A stretch of DNA of 64,000 nt. Origin: Bordetella genomosp. 4 (GTDB lineage: Bacteria > Pseudomonadota > Gammaproteobacteria > Burkholderiales > Burkholderiaceae_B). The notes below the pieces were generated by a model. That model was not told where the DNA came from, did no database searches, and saw nothing but the letters and a program-made list of their open reading frames with translations. The position numbers and the translations under genes were made by a program. Where the stretch lies: NCBI RefSeq assembly GCF_002261185.1, contig NZ_NEVQ01000001.1, positions 186,001-250,000 of the forward strand. The letters are read 5' to 3'. Shown here piece after piece: positions 43,980 through 54,002 of this stretch; within the stretch, counting starts at the first letter, position 1, and each line of letters starts with the position of its first letter.

Positions 43980-45587
43980 TTACGCATGGCTGCTAAAAAC
44001 CTGACCGCCGTGCTCACGCATCGCGTGGAATTTCACATCCGGATACAGGTCCTCAGCCACGCGCAGCTGCGCAGGCGAACCAATCAAAAAAGCCGCCGCA
44101 TCAACGACATCATAGGCGATGTGCGCCGCGTTGGCATCCATGAACTTGCGCAGCGCGCGCGGGTTGTCCGACGTGATCCACCGAGCCATGGTGTAGCGCG
44201 ATGGCAACATCCGGGCCTCGACGCCGTATTCGGTCTTAAGGCGATGTGCGACGACCTCGAACTGCAGTTGACCGACTGCACCGAGCAGCAGCGTGCCGCC
44301 AGCCGCCTCAGGACGAAAGACCTGGATCGCGCCCTCTTCGCCCAGCTGAGTCAGACCCACGCGCAACTGTTTGGTGCGTAAAGGATCTTTGACTTCCACG
44401 GCTTGAAAGAGTTCGGGCGCAAAGAACGGCAAGCCCGTGAAACGCAGGCTTTCGCCCTCGGTGAGTACATCCCCCAGCTGTAATACGCCGTGGTTCGGAA
44501 TACCGATGACGTCGCCGGCATAGGCCTCGTCCAGCAGCTCGCGGCGCTGAGATAGGAACGACACCACGTTATTGGGGCGCATTTCCTTGTTGGTGCGGGC
44601 GACTTTCAAACGCATGCCGCGCTCAAAGCGTCCGGAGCTCACGCGTACGAACGCCACGCGGTCGCGGTGGGCAGGATCCATGTTGGCCTGCACTTTGAAC
44701 ACGACGCCGGTGAATTTGGGTTCTTGAGGCTCGACCAGGCGTTCCAGTGCCTGGCGCGCTCCAGGCGCGGGGGCTTGTTCCACCAGCGCGTCCAGGACCT
44801 CCTGGACACCGAAGTTGTTGATGGCCGAGCCGAAAAAAACCGGGGTCTGCTTGCCAGCCAGAAAGGCGTCGCGATCGAAGGCAGGAGCTGCCTCCTGAAT
44901 GAGCTCGATCTCGCTGTTGGCCTGTTCGAAGGCCGAGCCGAAGCGTTTGGCGATTTCGGGGTTGGACAGGCCATTGATGATGTCGTCGTCGTCGGAGCGG
45001 CGTTCCTGGCCGGGACGGAAGACGCGCATGCGATCGCGGCGAATGTCGAATACCCCGCCAAAGGCCTTGCCCATGCCGACCGGCCAGGAGAACGGCACGG
45101 CGTCCATGCCCAGGTGGCCTTCGATTTCGGAAAGCAGATCCAGGGGCTCGCGGACTTCGCGGTCCATCTTGTTGATGAACGTGATGATGGGGGTGTTCCG
45201 GGCGCGGCATACCTGCAACAACCGGATGGTCTGCGGCTCTACCCCGTTGGCAGCGTCGATCACCATGAGCGCCGCGTCTACCGCTGTCAACACCCGATAG
45301 GTGTCTTCGGAGAAGTCTTGGTGGCCCGGGGTGTCCAGCAGGTTGATGACGCAATCGCGGTATTCCATCTGCATCACGGATGATGCGACCGAAATCCCGC
45401 GCTGCTTTTCGATTTCCATCCAGTCTGACGAGGCGTGGCGCGACGCCTTGCGAGCCTTGACGCTGCCGGCGATCTGAATCGCGCCTGCGAACAGCAGGAG
45501 CTTTTCGGTCAGCGTGGTTTTGCCCGCGTCCGGGTGGGAGATGATGGCGAAGGTACGTCGCCGGGCGACTTCTTGGGAAATATTCAT
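43980..45587 (-). CDS. prfC: Peptide chain release factor 3
   Basis: A 535-residue translational GTPase. G1 is ISHPDAGKTTLTEKLL (about 16-31), G3 is LLDTPGHQDFSEDTYR, and G4 is TFINKMDRE. EF-Tu-like domain 2 and the RF3 C-terminal domain follow (AVGQLQFEVVAHRLKTEYGV, near 420). RF3 removes RF1 and RF2 from the ribosome after peptide release. The length and all G motifs are normal. It lies 63 bases after a LysE-family gene. Confidence 0.96.
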   Translation of the reverse strand: MNISQEVARRRTFAIISHPDAGKTTLTEKLLLFAGAIQIAGSVKARKASRHASSDWMEIEKQRGISVASSVMQMEYRDCVINLLDTPGHQDFSEDTYRVLTAVDAALMVIDAANGVEPQTIRLLQVCRARNTPIITFINKMDREVREPLDLLSEIEGHLGMDAVPFSWPVGMGKAFGGVFDIRRDRMRVFRPGQERRSDDDDIINGLSNPEIAKRFGSAFEQANSEIELIQEAAPAFDRDAFLAGKQTPVFFGSAINNFGVQEVLDALVEQAPAPGARQALERLVEPQEPKFTGVVFKVQANMDPAHRDRVAFVRVSSGRFERGMRLKVARTNKEMRPNNVVSFLSQRRELLDEAYAGDVIGIPNHGVLQLGDVLTEGESLRFTGLPFFAPELFQAVEVKDPLRTKQLRVGLTQLGEEGAIQVFRPEAAGGTLLLGAVGQLQFEVVAHRLKTEYGVEARMLPSRYTMARWITSDNPRALRKFMDANAAHIAYDVVDAAAFLIGSPAQLRVAEDLYPDVKFHAMREHGGQVFSSHA

Positions 45588-45629
45588 GGTTGATGCGATT
45601 TTACTGACGCGGATCGTACGCCGGTAACC

Positions 45630-45657
45630 GGCCTTGTTACATGGGCCTTGTTACGTG
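45630..45657. repeat. 14-bp tandem duplication at the end of a lysE-family gene
   Basis: GGCCTTGTTACATG is followed at once by GGCCTTGTTACGTG (13 of 14 identical). The lysE stop codon lies in the second copy and is duplicated in the first, so the duplication probably left the protein unchanged apart from its trailer. Confidence 0.6.
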
Positions 45658-46280
45658 TGACGACGAAAAGTGGCCAGGAAGGCGCCCGCCACAATGAACA
45701 GAGAACCGAAAATGCGGTTCATCCAGCGGATATGGCGGGCACTGCGCAACAGGCGCAGCACCTTGGCAGCCAACAGGGTATAGACGCCCATGGCGACCAG
45801 GTCGGTGAACACCAGGGTCCCGGCCAGGGCCAGGTACTGCGGGGTCAGAGAGGCTGCCGGATTCACAAACTGGGGTACGACGGCCAGCAAGAAAACCGTG
45901 CCTTTAGGGTTCATCAGATTGACGAGGATGCCGCGCAGCACCAGATCGCGCACTGAGAAGTCGGCAGGGTTGCCGGCATCGACGGCGACCGGCGCCGCAT
46001 CGGTACGAATCTGGCGTATGCCCAGATAGACCAGGTAGGCCACGCCCAGGTATTTCACGATCGAGAATGCGAGCTCGGACGTGGCCAGTACCGCGCCCAG
46101 ACCTACTGCAACGATCACGAACTGCGCCATGATCCCGATGATCAAGCCTACCGTGTTCCAGTACCCGCGTGCAAAACCGTACTTCAGGCCCGAGGTCATG
46201 GCCGAAATGGCGCCCGCGCCCGGCGAGAAGGAAATAGCCCATGAGGCCACAAAAAAGGTCAGCCAGGTCGAGAGCGTCAT
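45651..46280 (-). CDS. LysE/RhtB-family exporter
   Basis: A 209-residue protein with six membrane helices. It has the family start WAISFSPGAGAISAMTSGL near residue 15 and NLMNPKGTVFLLAVVPQF near 120. It would export an amino acid or related compound across the inner membrane. It is not closely similar to the exporter at 18.7 kb (that one has LTPGPDN at the motif; this one SPGAGA), so the substrate is likely to differ. It lies between rhlE (49 bases upstream) and prfC on the same strand. Confidence 0.9.
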   Translation of the reverse strand: MTLSTWLTFFVASWAISFSPGAGAISAMTSGLKYGFARGYWNTVGLIIGIMAQFVIVAVGLGAVLATSELAFSIVKYLGVAYLVYLGIRQIRTDAAPVAVDAGNPADFSVRDLVLRGILVNLMNPKGTVFLLAVVPQFVNPAASLTPQYLALAGTLVFTDLVAMGVYTLLAAKVLRLLRSARHIRWMNRIFGSLFIVAGAFLATFRRHT

Positions 46281-46329
46281 GATGGTTTACAGACAGAATG
46301 ACACGGGTGAAAGGAACGGAGGGTTGATA

Positions 46330-47982
46330 TTACTTGCCCAACAAGGCCGCACGGGGCGCACCGGCAGCGCGATTGGAGCCTGCCGCGGAACGGCCGGCGC
46401 TTGCGGGACGGCCTGACGGACGGCCGTTACCGTCGGTGCTGCGAGGACCTTGCGATTGCGGACGGCTGTCTTGGCGATGGCCGCCGGCTGGGCGGTCGCC
46501 GCGAGCGGCTGACGGCTGGCGTGGATTACCTGCCTGGCCCTGACCTGCCGGGCGGCCTGCTCCCGTTCCATGGCGAGGTGCCAGGCCTGCACGGCCTGCG
46601 TGGTGTTCCGCGCCATTGCCGCCATGAGGCTCGCCGCCGTTGCGCGCGGCGCGAGATTCGCCATTTGCGCCGCGAGCGTCGTTGGCGCGATGGCCGTTCG
46701 TTCCGGCCCCGCGGCTGCCACCAGGGCGTTGGCCGCCCTGGCGTTGCTCGCTACGCGGGCTGCCGTGGCGGCGTGGTTGGCGCGTGTCTTCGTCGCGCTC
46801 TTGGCGGGCGTAAGCGGCGGCGGTGTTGCCGGCAGACGGCGTCCAGCCTTCCACCGGCAGGCGCTCGATGGTTTTGCCAATCAGACGTTCGATACCCTTG
46901 AGCAGCTTGATTTCGCTTTGGTCGACCAGCGAAACCGCCGCGCCCGTCGCCCCTGCCCGGCCCGTACGGCCGATGCGGTGCACGTAGTCTTCGGGGACGT
47001 TGGGCAGCTCGAAATTCACGACTTGCGGCAATTGGTCGATATCCAGGCCGCGCGCGGCAATATCGGTGGCGACCAGCACGGTCACGTTGCCGTCCTTGAA
47101 GCCGGCCAAGGCGCGCGTGCGCGCTGCCTGGCTCTTGTTGCCGTGGATGGCAGCCGCGCTCAGGCCGTCTTTCACGAGTTTTTCGGCCAATCGGTTGGCG
47201 CCGTGCTTGGTGCGGGTGAATACCAGCACCTGATACCAGCCGCTTTCGCGAATGATGTGGCTGATGAGGTCGCGTTTGTGGTGCTGTTCGACCAGGTGCA
47301 CGGTCTGCTTCACCAACTCGGTCGCGGTATTGCGCGGGGTGACGGAGACTTCGCCGGGATTGTTCAGTACGCCGCGGGCCAGGCCACGGATCTCGTCCGA
47401 GAACGTTGCCGAGAACAGCAGGTTCTGGCGTTGCTTGGGCAGCAGTGCCAGGATTTTGCGGATGTCGCGGATAAAGCCCATGTCCAGCATGCGGTCGGCT
47501 TCGTCCAGGACCAGGATCTCGACGCCGGACAGATCCACGGTTTTCTGGCCGCAGTGATCCAGCAGACGGCCGGGCGTGGCTACCAGAATGTCCACGGGCT
47601 TTCTCAGCGCGCTGATCTGCGGATTGATGTTGACCCCGCCGAACATCACCATGGAGGTCAACGGCGTGTGTTTGCCATAGGTCTGCACGGATTCGGCGAC
47701 CTGCGCCGTGAGTTCGCGCGTCGGGGTCAGGATCAGGCAGCGTGGGCGGCCCGGGCTCTTCAGAGCGGGCTTGTTTTGCATCAACAGATGCAGGATGGGC
47801 AGCGTAAAGCCGGCGGTCTTGCCGGTACCCGTCTGGGCCGCAGCGAGCAAATCGCCGCCTTTTAACACCTGGGGAATGGCTTGCGCCTGAATCGGGGTGG
47901 GCGCGGTGTAGCCGGTTTCGGCGATGGCACGCAAAAGGGGATCAGCCAGCCCGAGGTCGGCAAAAGAAACAGTGGCAGTCAA
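46330..47982 (-). CDS. rhlE: DEAD-box RNA helicase, RhlE type
   Basis: Start placed at TTG 47982, since GGAG lies five bases upstream and the family begins right after ([19 protein letters not shown]); the open frame continues 94 codons further but without family features. 550 residues. The two RecA domains carry TPIQAQAIP (Q motif), [38 protein letters not shown] and [10 protein letters not shown]. From about 390 the protein is a low-complexity tail rich in Arg, Gly, Asn and Gln, an RNA-binding extension. RhlE works in ribosome maturation and RNA decay. Confidence 0.92.
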   Translation of the reverse strand: MTATVSFADLGLADPLLRAIAETGYTAPTPIQAQAIPQVLKGGDLLAAAQTGTGKTAGFTLPILHLLMQNKPALKSPGRPRCLILTPTRELTAQVAESVQTYGKHTPLTSMVMFGGVNINPQISALRKPVDILVATPGRLLDHCGQKTVDLSGVEILVLDEADRMLDMGFIRDIRKILALLPKQRQNLLFSATFSDEIRGLARGVLNNPGEVSVTPRNTATELVKQTVHLVEQHHKRDLISHIIRESGWYQVLVFTRTKHGANRLAEKLVKDGLSAAAIHGNKSQAARTRALAGFKDGNVTVLVATDIAARGLDIDQLPQVVNFELPNVPEDYVHRIGRTGRAGATGAAVSLVDQSEIKLLKGIERLIGKTIERLPVEGWTPSAGNTAAAYARQERDEDTRQPRRHGSPRSEQRQGGQRPGGSRGAGTNGHRANDARGANGESRAARNGGEPHGGNGAEHHAGRAGLAPRHGTGAGRPAGQGQAGNPRQPSAARGDRPAGGHRQDSRPQSQGPRSTDGNGRPSGRPASAGRSAAGSNRAAGAPRAALLGK

Positions 47983-48256
47983 AACAACTCCAGCAACAGC
48001 CAGTCGCTCTAGTTGAGAGACTCCAATCCAGGCGGTCGAATGAGGAGATAAAGGAAAGGCCCGGCTCGTGTCGGGCCTGGCGTGGCGGCCTAGCGCCAGC
48101 GATGTGTGCTGATTGGCTAAGCACACGGCGTGTATTGTAGCCCATGCCCATGCGGTTTCACGTAACAAGAGATAGGGGACGTTACATCGCGCCCTGGGCA
48201 AAGCAGGCTCAACCTGCTGTAATGTCCCTCTCTTTGTTGAAAGGATTGAGGACACG

Positions 48257-48904
48257 ATGAACATCCCCCGTTGGCTGGGTCTTTCTTGGTTGGCGTTGAT
48301 TGCCGCTTTGTTGTCGGGTTGCGGCTACAACAGCATTCAGGCGGCAGATGAGGAGGTCAAGGCCTCGTGGTCCGAAGTCCTGAACCAATATCAACGGCGT
48401 GCCGACCTCGTGCCGCAGCTGGTGAAATCGGTCGATGCCTATATGACGCACGAGCGTGATGTGCTGACCCAGGTGACCGAGGCGCGCAGTAAAGTCGGCA
48501 GCTTGCAGATTTCTGCGGATCAGCTGGATGACCCCGCTGCGCTGGAGCGTTTTCAACAGGCGCAGAGTCAGTTGACGTCCGCACTTTCGCGTCTGATTGC
48601 TGTGTCTGAAAATTATCCGCAGCTCAAGGCGGATGGCTTGTTCCGCGATCTGATGACGCAGCTCGAGGGCACGGAAAATCGCATTTCGGTGGCGCGCGGC
48701 CGGTATGTGAAATCGGTGCAGGCGTATAACGTGCTGGTGCGTCAGTTCCCTGCCGTGATTACTGCCAAGGTGTTCGGCTATGCGCCCAAGGCCAATTTCA
48801 GCGTGGAGAACGAGGCAGCCATTTCGCAGGCGCCGAACATTCAATTCAGCAACCAGGCTCCGTCTTCTGCTCCGGCAACGACAGCGCCTGCTCCGGCTCG
48901 GTAA
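48257..48904 (+). CDS. lemA: LemA family lipoprotein
   Basis: A 215-residue protein. The signal ends in the lipobox LLSGCG with Cys22, so it is probably a lipoprotein. The body is the helical LemA fold: [50 protein letters not shown] and [20 protein letters not shown]. The last 25 residues are Ala/Pro/Thr-rich. LemA proteins are paired in many bacteria with TPM-domain proteins, as here with the next gene 19 bases downstream. Their joint function is not established; roles in envelope stress or photosystem assembly are reported for relatives. Confidence 0.93.
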   Translation: MNIPRWLGLSWLALIAALLSGCGYNSIQAADEEVKASWSEVLNQYQRRADLVPQLVKSVDAYMTHERDVLTQVTEARSKVGSLQISADQLDDPAALERFQQAQSQLTSALSRLIAVSENYPQLKADGLFRDLMTQLEGTENRISVARGRYVKSVQAYNVLVRQFPAVITAKVFGYAPKANFSVENEAAISQAPNIQFSNQAPSSAPATTAPAPAR

Positions 48905-48923
48905 GCGGGTGAGGGTAAATCGG

Positions 48924-50051
48924 GTGTTGTCGCGTATGGTCTGGCGCAAATGTGTATCCTGGCTCCCCCGCGGGCTGATGCTGATGTTGTCCGGTATGTT
49001 GGTTGGCATGCCGGTGAGTGCGCAGCTCGCGCCGGCCGCACAGCATGATGCTGTGCCGCCAGTAATACGAACGATCCCACCCGTTTCATCTGGTACGGGA
49101 GCAGCGCCGGTTGTCCCTCTTGCACCCGCGCCAGAGACCTCTGCGTCGACGCCATCGAGGGCGTCGACGGTCTCGCCAGCCGATGGCTCGACAACGAATG
49201 CTCCCGCCGGCGTGCCGGCATTGCAGGCGCGTGTCACAGATCTGACGGGCACGCTGGATACGGCGCGTCGCCAAGGGCTGGAGCAGCGCCTGGCCGCATT
49301 GGAGCAGCGCAAGGGGGCGCAGGTCGCCGTGTTGATTGTGCCGACGACGGCGCCGGATACGATCGAGCAGTTTGCCACGCGTGTGTTCGATGCCTGGAAA
49401 CTGGGGCGTAAGGGCACAGACGATGGCGTGCTGCTGATCATGGCCAAGAATGACCGCACATTGCGTATCGAAGTCGGCTATGGCCTGGAAGGCGCCATTC
49501 CAGATGCGATGGCGGGCCGCATTATTCGCGAACAGATCGTACCCAGGTTGCAGGCGGGTGATTACGCTGGGGGCATCGAGGCCGGCGTCGCGGCGATCGA
49601 GAAATTGGTCGATGGCGAGGCGTTGCCTGCTCCGTCCGCTAATTCTGACGAATCCATGTTCAGCGGTTTCAGCGTGTCGGAACTGGACTTGGCGTTTGTG
49701 ATTGGAATGACCGTCTTGTTCCTGGCAGGATCTACCCTGGTAGCTGGACTGGGAGCGGCAGTCGCCTCATGGTTTTTTTTTGGTACGTGGTGGGCTGTCG
49801 TCGCCGGTGGTGTGGCGGGCCTGTTGCTGAGTGGTGTGTTGGGGGTGTTGGGGGTCAAACGCCTGTTTCGGGAATGGCTCGGCCGGGGTGGTGGCGGTGG
49901 CGGTAGTGGCGGCGGTTTTGGTGGTGGATTTGGCGGTGGCCGAGGGGGCCGTGGCGGTTTCGGCGGCGGTGGCGGGTTTCGCGGGGGCTTCGGAGGCTTC
50001 GGGGGCGGTGGTGGCCGCAGCGGGGGCGGTGGAGCGTCAGGGCGTTGGTAG
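48924..50051 (+). CDS. TPM-domain (YgcG-like) membrane protein with Gly-rich tail
   Basis: The GTG at 48924, with AGGG eight bases upstream, gives 375 residues; the longer open frame runs back into lemA. A signal segment (LPRGLMLMLSGMLVGMPVSA) is followed by a Pro/Ala/Ser linker. The TPM domain (about 95-235) has LTGTLDTARRQGLEQRLAAL, GTDDGVLLIMAKNDRTLRIE, VGYGLEGAIPDAMAGRIIRE and the end DYAGGIEAGVAAIEKLVDGE. Two membrane helices follow (about 265-320), then a tail of about 55 residues made almost only of Gly with Phe and Arg. TPM domains occur in envelope proteins and a plant PSII repair phosphatase. Likely an operon with lemA. Confidence 0.9.
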   Translation: MLSRMVWRKCVSWLPRGLMLMLSGMLVGMPVSAQLAPAAQHDAVPPVIRTIPPVSSGTGAAPVVPLAPAPETSASTPSRASTVSPADGSTTNAPAGVPALQARVTDLTGTLDTARRQGLEQRLAALEQRKGAQVAVLIVPTTAPDTIEQFATRVFDAWKLGRKGTDDGVLLIMAKNDRTLRIEVGYGLEGAIPDAMAGRIIREQIVPRLQAGDYAGGIEAGVAAIEKLVDGEALPAPSANSDESMFSGFSVSELDLAFVIGMTVLFLAGSTLVAGLGAAVASWFFFGTWWAVVAGGVAGLLLSGVLGVLGVKRLFREWLGRGGGGGGSGGGFGGGFGGGRGGRGGFGGGGGFRGGFGGFGGGGGRSGGGGASGRW

Positions 50052-50095
50052 GGGTGCTGTTGCTTTTCGGGGGCGCTCTGTTGGGTTCTTAAGAC

Positions 50096-50228
50096 GTCCC
50101 GGGTGCGTGCCGGCCTGCTGCACCGGGCCTATCGCACGGGTTCGGCCCGTTAGCAGGGGCCGAAGTCCCCTGCGGGGACTGCCCCGCGCTCTACGGCCCG
50201 GCGCAGCAGGCCGGCACGCACCCGGGAC
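50096..50228. repeat. 133-bp near-perfect inverted repeat with nested hairpins
   Basis: The arms 50096-50121 and 50203-50228 are perfect 26-bp complements (left arm begins GTCCCGGGTGCGTGCC). After one mismatch the pairing continues for 7 bp (50123-50129 with 50195-50201). Inside are ACGGG-TTCGG-CCCGT (50136-50150), GCAGGGG/CCCCTGC (50153-50173), AGTCCCC-TGC-GGGGACT (50164-50180) and GCGGGG-ACTG-CCCCGC (50172-50187); the last three overlap and exclude one another. It lies between the convergent TPM and dipeptide-ATPase genes. No flanking direct repeat was seen. Confidence 0.85.
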
Positions 50229-50263
50229 TCGCGATTGAGATGAACAACGGATGCTGGCCGGCG

Positions 50264-52000
50264 TTAGGCGGTTGCCGGTTCTATTTCCAGTGATTCGCGT
50301 GACATGGCTTGTAGTTGCGGCATCAGGTTCAATAGGTGGCGGGAGTATTCATGCTGCGGGGCCTTGAACAGTGTTTCGGTGTCTGCGACCTCTAGGAGTT
50401 CTCCGTGACGCATGACGCCGACACGGTCGCACATTTGGCGGATGACCGGGAGGTCGTGGCTGATGAACAGCATGGTTAGGCCCAGTTGTTCCTGCAGGTC
50501 TTTGAGCAGGTTCAGGATCTGTGCCTGGATGGATACGTCCAACGCTGAGGTGGGCTCGTCGCAGATCAGAAAGCGGGGCCGTGTTGCCAGCGCGCGTGCA
50601 ATGCATATGCGTTGGCGTTGCCCGCCGGAAAATTCGTGTGGATAGCGTGGGGCCGCGCTTGCGCCGAGTCCGACACCATCAAGCAGGTCGGACACAATGC
50701 TGCGGGTCTGGGCTTCGTTATCGGCCAATTTATGAAATCGGATTGGCTCTGCGACGATGTCGAGTACGCGCATGCGCGGGTTGAGGGACGAAAACGGATC
50801 CTGGAACACCATCTGGATCTGGCGTCGAAAAGCGTTCATGCGTTTTTCGTCTTTCAGTGTCGTGAGGTTGGTGCCGTTGAAAATCACGGATCCGCCGCTC
50901 GGGGTATACAGCCCGCTTATCAGACGCGCGACGGTCGATTTGCCTGAGCCCGATTCACCGACCAAGCCAAACACTTCGCCCTGTGCAATCGAAAAATTGA
51001 CTTGTTTGACCGCGTCCAGCGTGCGCCGATTGCGCGCCAGAAAGGCACTCTTGAGGACAAAGCGCATGCCGATGTCTTGCACCTGGACCAGTGGCCCATT
51101 GGCTTTTTCGCCAAAATCGCGGCGCTGGCCTAACCAGTGTGTGGCGATGTCCATCGGTTTGACGGGTGTCTTGACGTCCTCGATGTAGGTTACCAAGGGG
51201 AAGCGCCGCAGTTTGACATCGGGGCGTGGGACGGCTGAAATCAAGCTGCGTGTGTAGGGATGGTCGGGGTTACCCAGGATTTTTGCGGTGGGGCCTTGTT
51301 CGACCAGCTTGCCGCGATAGAGCACAGCAACACGATCGGTGATGTCTGCGATCACGCCCATGTCGTGCGTGATGATGATCATGCCGACCTGTTTTTCTTT
51401 ACATAGCTTGCGCAGCAGATCGAGGATCTGGGCTTGGATCGATACGTCCAGCGCCGTGGTGGGTTCGTCGGCAATGATGATCTCGGGTTCGCAGCACAAG
51501 GCCAGCGCAATCACCACGCGTTGACGCATTCCCCCCGAGAACTGATGCGGATACTGTTTGACCCGCAGTTCTGGCTGATCAATGCCGACTTGCCTGAGCA
51601 GATCGACCGCACGCTGCTGTGCCTGGGCGTGGCTCAAATCCAGGTGCACCAGCATGGTTTCGACTAACTGGCTTTCTACGGTTTGCAGCGGGTCCAGCGA
51701 TGTCAGCGGATCTTGAAAGATCATGCCGATGCGGCGGCCGCGCACTTTGCGTTTGTCGGACTCGGGCAAGGTATCGATGCGCTGTCCATCCAGATGTACC
51801 TCGCCACCGGCGAGGCGGCCTGGATATTCCAGCAATCCGATCACAGCGTTGCCGATGGTGGATTTCCCCGCGCCGGACTCTCCGACCACACCGAGAATTT
51901 CGCCACGATCCAACGAGAGCGACACACCATCGACGGCGACCAGTGTGCCGCGCCGGCTGGCGAATTCTATGCGCATGCGGGCGATATCAAGTAATGCCAT
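50264..52000 (-). CDS. Dipeptide/oligopeptide ABC transporter, fused double ATPase
   Basis: A 578-residue protein with two full ABC domains in one chain, as in GsiA. Domain 1 (1-270) has Walker [15 protein letters not shown] and signature [15 protein letters not shown]. Domain 2 (305-565) has [14 protein letters not shown] and [15 protein letters not shown]. Each ends with the oligopeptide-type extension ([27 protein letters not shown]). It corresponds to DppD+DppF fused. It energises import by the two permeases encoded just upstream, 9 bases away. Confidence 0.93.
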   Translation of the reverse strand: MALLDIARMRIEFASRRGTLVAVDGVSLSLDRGEILGVVGESGAGKSTIGNAVIGLLEYPGRLAGGEVHLDGQRIDTLPESDKRKVRGRRIGMIFQDPLTSLDPLQTVESQLVETMLVHLDLSHAQAQQRAVDLLRQVGIDQPELRVKQYPHQFSGGMRQRVVIALALCCEPEIIIADEPTTALDVSIQAQILDLLRKLCKEKQVGMIIITHDMGVIADITDRVAVLYRGKLVEQGPTAKILGNPDHPYTRSLISAVPRPDVKLRRFPLVTYIEDVKTPVKPMDIATHWLGQRRDFGEKANGPLVQVQDIGMRFVLKSAFLARNRRTLDAVKQVNFSIAQGEVFGLVGESGSGKSTVARLISGLYTPSGGSVIFNGTNLTTLKDEKRMNAFRRQIQMVFQDPFSSLNPRMRVLDIVAEPIRFHKLADNEAQTRSIVSDLLDGVGLGASAAPRYPHEFSGGQRQRICIARALATRPRFLICDEPTSALDVSIQAQILNLLKDLQEQLGLTMLFISHDLPVIRQMCDRVGVMRHGELLEVADTETLFKAPQHEYSRHLLNLMPQLQAMSRESLEIEPATA

Positions 52001-52009
52001 GACAGTCCT

Positions 52010-52936
52010 TTAGCGCAATTTGGGATTGAGGGCGTCGCGTAGCCAATCGCCGAGCAAATTGACCGACAACACTAATGCGACCAAGGCGATACCCGGAAAA
52101 ATAGATATCCACCACATCCCGGAAAACAAATAGCTATTGCCGATACGAATCAATGTGCCCAGCGACGGCGCGGTGGGCGGAACCCCCACCCCCAGGAATG
52201 ACAGCGTGGCCTCGGTAATGATGGCAATGGCCAGATGGATGGTGGCGATGACCAGCACCGGACCCATGACATTGGGCAAGATATGCCGGCGCAAAATCGT
52301 CAACGGACCAATGCCTATCAGTTTGGCAGCCTGCACGTATTCCTTGTTGCGCTCGACCATGGTGGAGCCACGCACCGTGCGCGCGTATTGCACCCAGCCC
52401 GAGATGCCGATGGCAAAGATCAACACATACAGCGCCAATTGGTCATGCATGTCGCGCGGCAACAGACCGCGTGCCACGCCGTCGATCAATAGCGCAATCA
52501 AAATTGCAGGGAACGAGAGCTGTACGTCGGCGATGCGCATGATGACGCTGTCGACACGGCCGCCGACGTAGCCGCTGATCAGGCCCAGCGAGACGCCCAG
52601 CACCATGGAAAACAGGACCGATGCAAAGCCGACAAACAGGGATACGCGAGAGCCATACAGGATCGCCGACAAAATATCGCGACCCTGATCATCGGTACCC
52701 AGTAGAAAGTCTGTCGTGCCTTCGGGATTCCATGCGGGTGGCGTGTTGGCATCCATGATATTCAACGATGCCAGATCGAAAGGATTGTGTGGCGCGATAA
52801 AGGGTGCGCATAGCGCTCCGACGACGATGACCAGAGTGATGACGGCAGAAATGACGGCGCTGGGTGTGCGTTTGAAGCTATACCAAAGGTCGCTGTCGGC
52901 CGCGCGCGCAAACAGTGGGGCCAGGCGGGCAATCAT
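52010..52936 (-). CDS. Dipeptide/oligopeptide ABC permease, DppC type
   Basis: The ATG at 52936 has AAGGAG five bases upstream and leaves 10 bases to the preceding permease; the 15 codons before it in the open frame are not protein-like. 308 residues. The N-terminal OppC segment (WYSFKRTPSAVISAVITLVI) is followed by helices and the EAA-type loop YVQAAKLIGIGPLTILRRHI near 205. FLGTDDQGRDILSAILYGSR is the DppC signature. It forms the channel with the DppB-type partner. Confidence 0.92.
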   Translation of the reverse strand: MIARLAPLFARAADSDLWYSFKRTPSAVISAVITLVIVVGALCAPFIAPHNPFDLASLNIMDANTPPAWNPEGTTDFLLGTDDQGRDILSAILYGSRVSLFVGFASVLFSMVLGVSLGLISGYVGGRVDSVIMRIADVQLSFPAILIALLIDGVARGLLPRDMHDQLALYVLIFAIGISGWVQYARTVRGSTMVERNKEYVQAAKLIGIGPLTILRRHILPNVMGPVLVIATIHLAIAIITEATLSFLGVGVPPTAPSLGTLIRIGNSYLFSGMWWISIFPGIALVALVLSVNLLGDWLRDALNPKLR

Positions 52937-52946
52937 GAGTGCTCCT

Positions 52947-53918
52947 TCACTTGCTTTGCACGCGCAGGCGTGGATCGACAACGACGTACAGAATGTCGAC
53001 GATGAGATTGATCAGCACAAAAAAGAACGCGGTCAATACCAAATAGGCTGCCATCACCGGGATATCGACTGTGCTGATGGCCTGGATGAAGAGCAGCCCC
53101 ATGCCAGGCCACTGGAATACGGTTTCCGTAATGATGGCAAAGGCGATGATGGAGCCCAGCTGCAGGCCCGTGATGGTGATGACGGGAACCAGCGTGTTTT
53201 TCAATGCGTGGCGGAAATTGATCAAGCGCTGCGGCAGGCCACGTGCACGGGCGAATTTGATGAAGTCTGCGCGCAGGATCTCCAGCATCTCGGCGCGCAC
53301 CAGACGCATGATCAGCGTCATTTGAAACAGCGCCAGCGTGATCGCCGGCAGGATCAGTGCAGCCAGTCCGGATGGCGTGAGCAGACCCGTCGTCCAGCCG
53401 CCGATCGCGATGACTTCGCCGCGGCCGAAGCTCGGCAGCCAACGCAACTGCACGCTGAATACCAGAATGAGCAGAATGCCGATCAGGAAAGTCGGCAAGG
53501 AAATGCCTGCCAACGATAACGCCATAAATGCCCGGGACAGCACGCCGTGGCGCCGCAGCGCGGTATAGATGCCCATGGGGATGCCAAAGGCCAAGGCCAT
53601 CAACGCCGAGACAAAAGACAGCTCCAGCGTGGCTGGCAGGCGCTGTTCGATGAGATCGCTGACAGGCTGGCGCTGACGGTAGGAAATGCCAAAATTGCCC
53701 TGTGCAGCATTGCTCACGAAGCGTGCATACTGCACGACGAACGGATCGTTGAGCCCCAAACTCTGGCGCAGTTCGGCGCGTTGAGCCTCGGTGGTGTCTT
53801 GCCCTACCATGCTGACGATGGGGTCGCCAACGTAGCGGAACATGGCAAATGCAATGAGCGCGACGGTCAGCATGACTAGGACCGATTGCAGCAGGCGTCG
53901 CCCGATAAAAGCCAGCAT
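52947..53918 (-). CDS. Dipeptide/oligopeptide ABC permease, DppB type
   Basis: The ATG at 53918 gives 323 residues beginning MLAFIGRRLLQSVLVMLTVA, the normal DppB start; the 26 upstream codons of the frame fall into the hairpin-rich spacer. Six helices are visible. The family signature is LRQSLGLNDPFVVQYARFVS near 75. The EAA-like loop is FIKFARARGLPQRLINFRHA near 220. First of the two permease genes. It is separated from the receptor gene by about 200 bases holding stable hairpins. Confidence 0.92.
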   Translation of the reverse strand: MLAFIGRRLLQSVLVMLTVALIAFAMFRYVGDPIVSMVGQDTTEAQRAELRQSLGLNDPFVVQYARFVSNAAQGNFGISYRQRQPVSDLIEQRLPATLELSFVSALMALAFGIPMGIYTALRRHGVLSRAFMALSLAGISLPTFLIGILLILVFSVQLRWLPSFGRGEVIAIGGWTTGLLTPSGLAALILPAITLALFQMTLIMRLVRAEMLEILRADFIKFARARGLPQRLINFRHALKNTLVPVITITGLQLGSIIAFAIITETVFQWPGMGLLFIQAISTVDIPVMAAYLVLTAFFFVLINLIVDILYVVVDPRLRVQSK

Positions 53919-54002
53919 GAGCGGATTCCGTGAGGGGGAAATCAGATACGCGTGATGTGACGGTTCGTACGTATCGTGTTTTCGTGTGCGGTGCATCGCG
54001 CA

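Noticed and set aside
46570-47865. 431-codon open frame on the plus strand opposite rhlE
   Set aside because: Antisense shadow of a GC-rich gene; the minus-strand frame carries all DEAD-box motifs, and this frame has no family feature or ribosome site.
49880-50045. Dense GGC/GGT repeats that look like a microsatellite
   Set aside because: They encode the Gly-rich tail of the TPM protein, in frame and with mixed codons.
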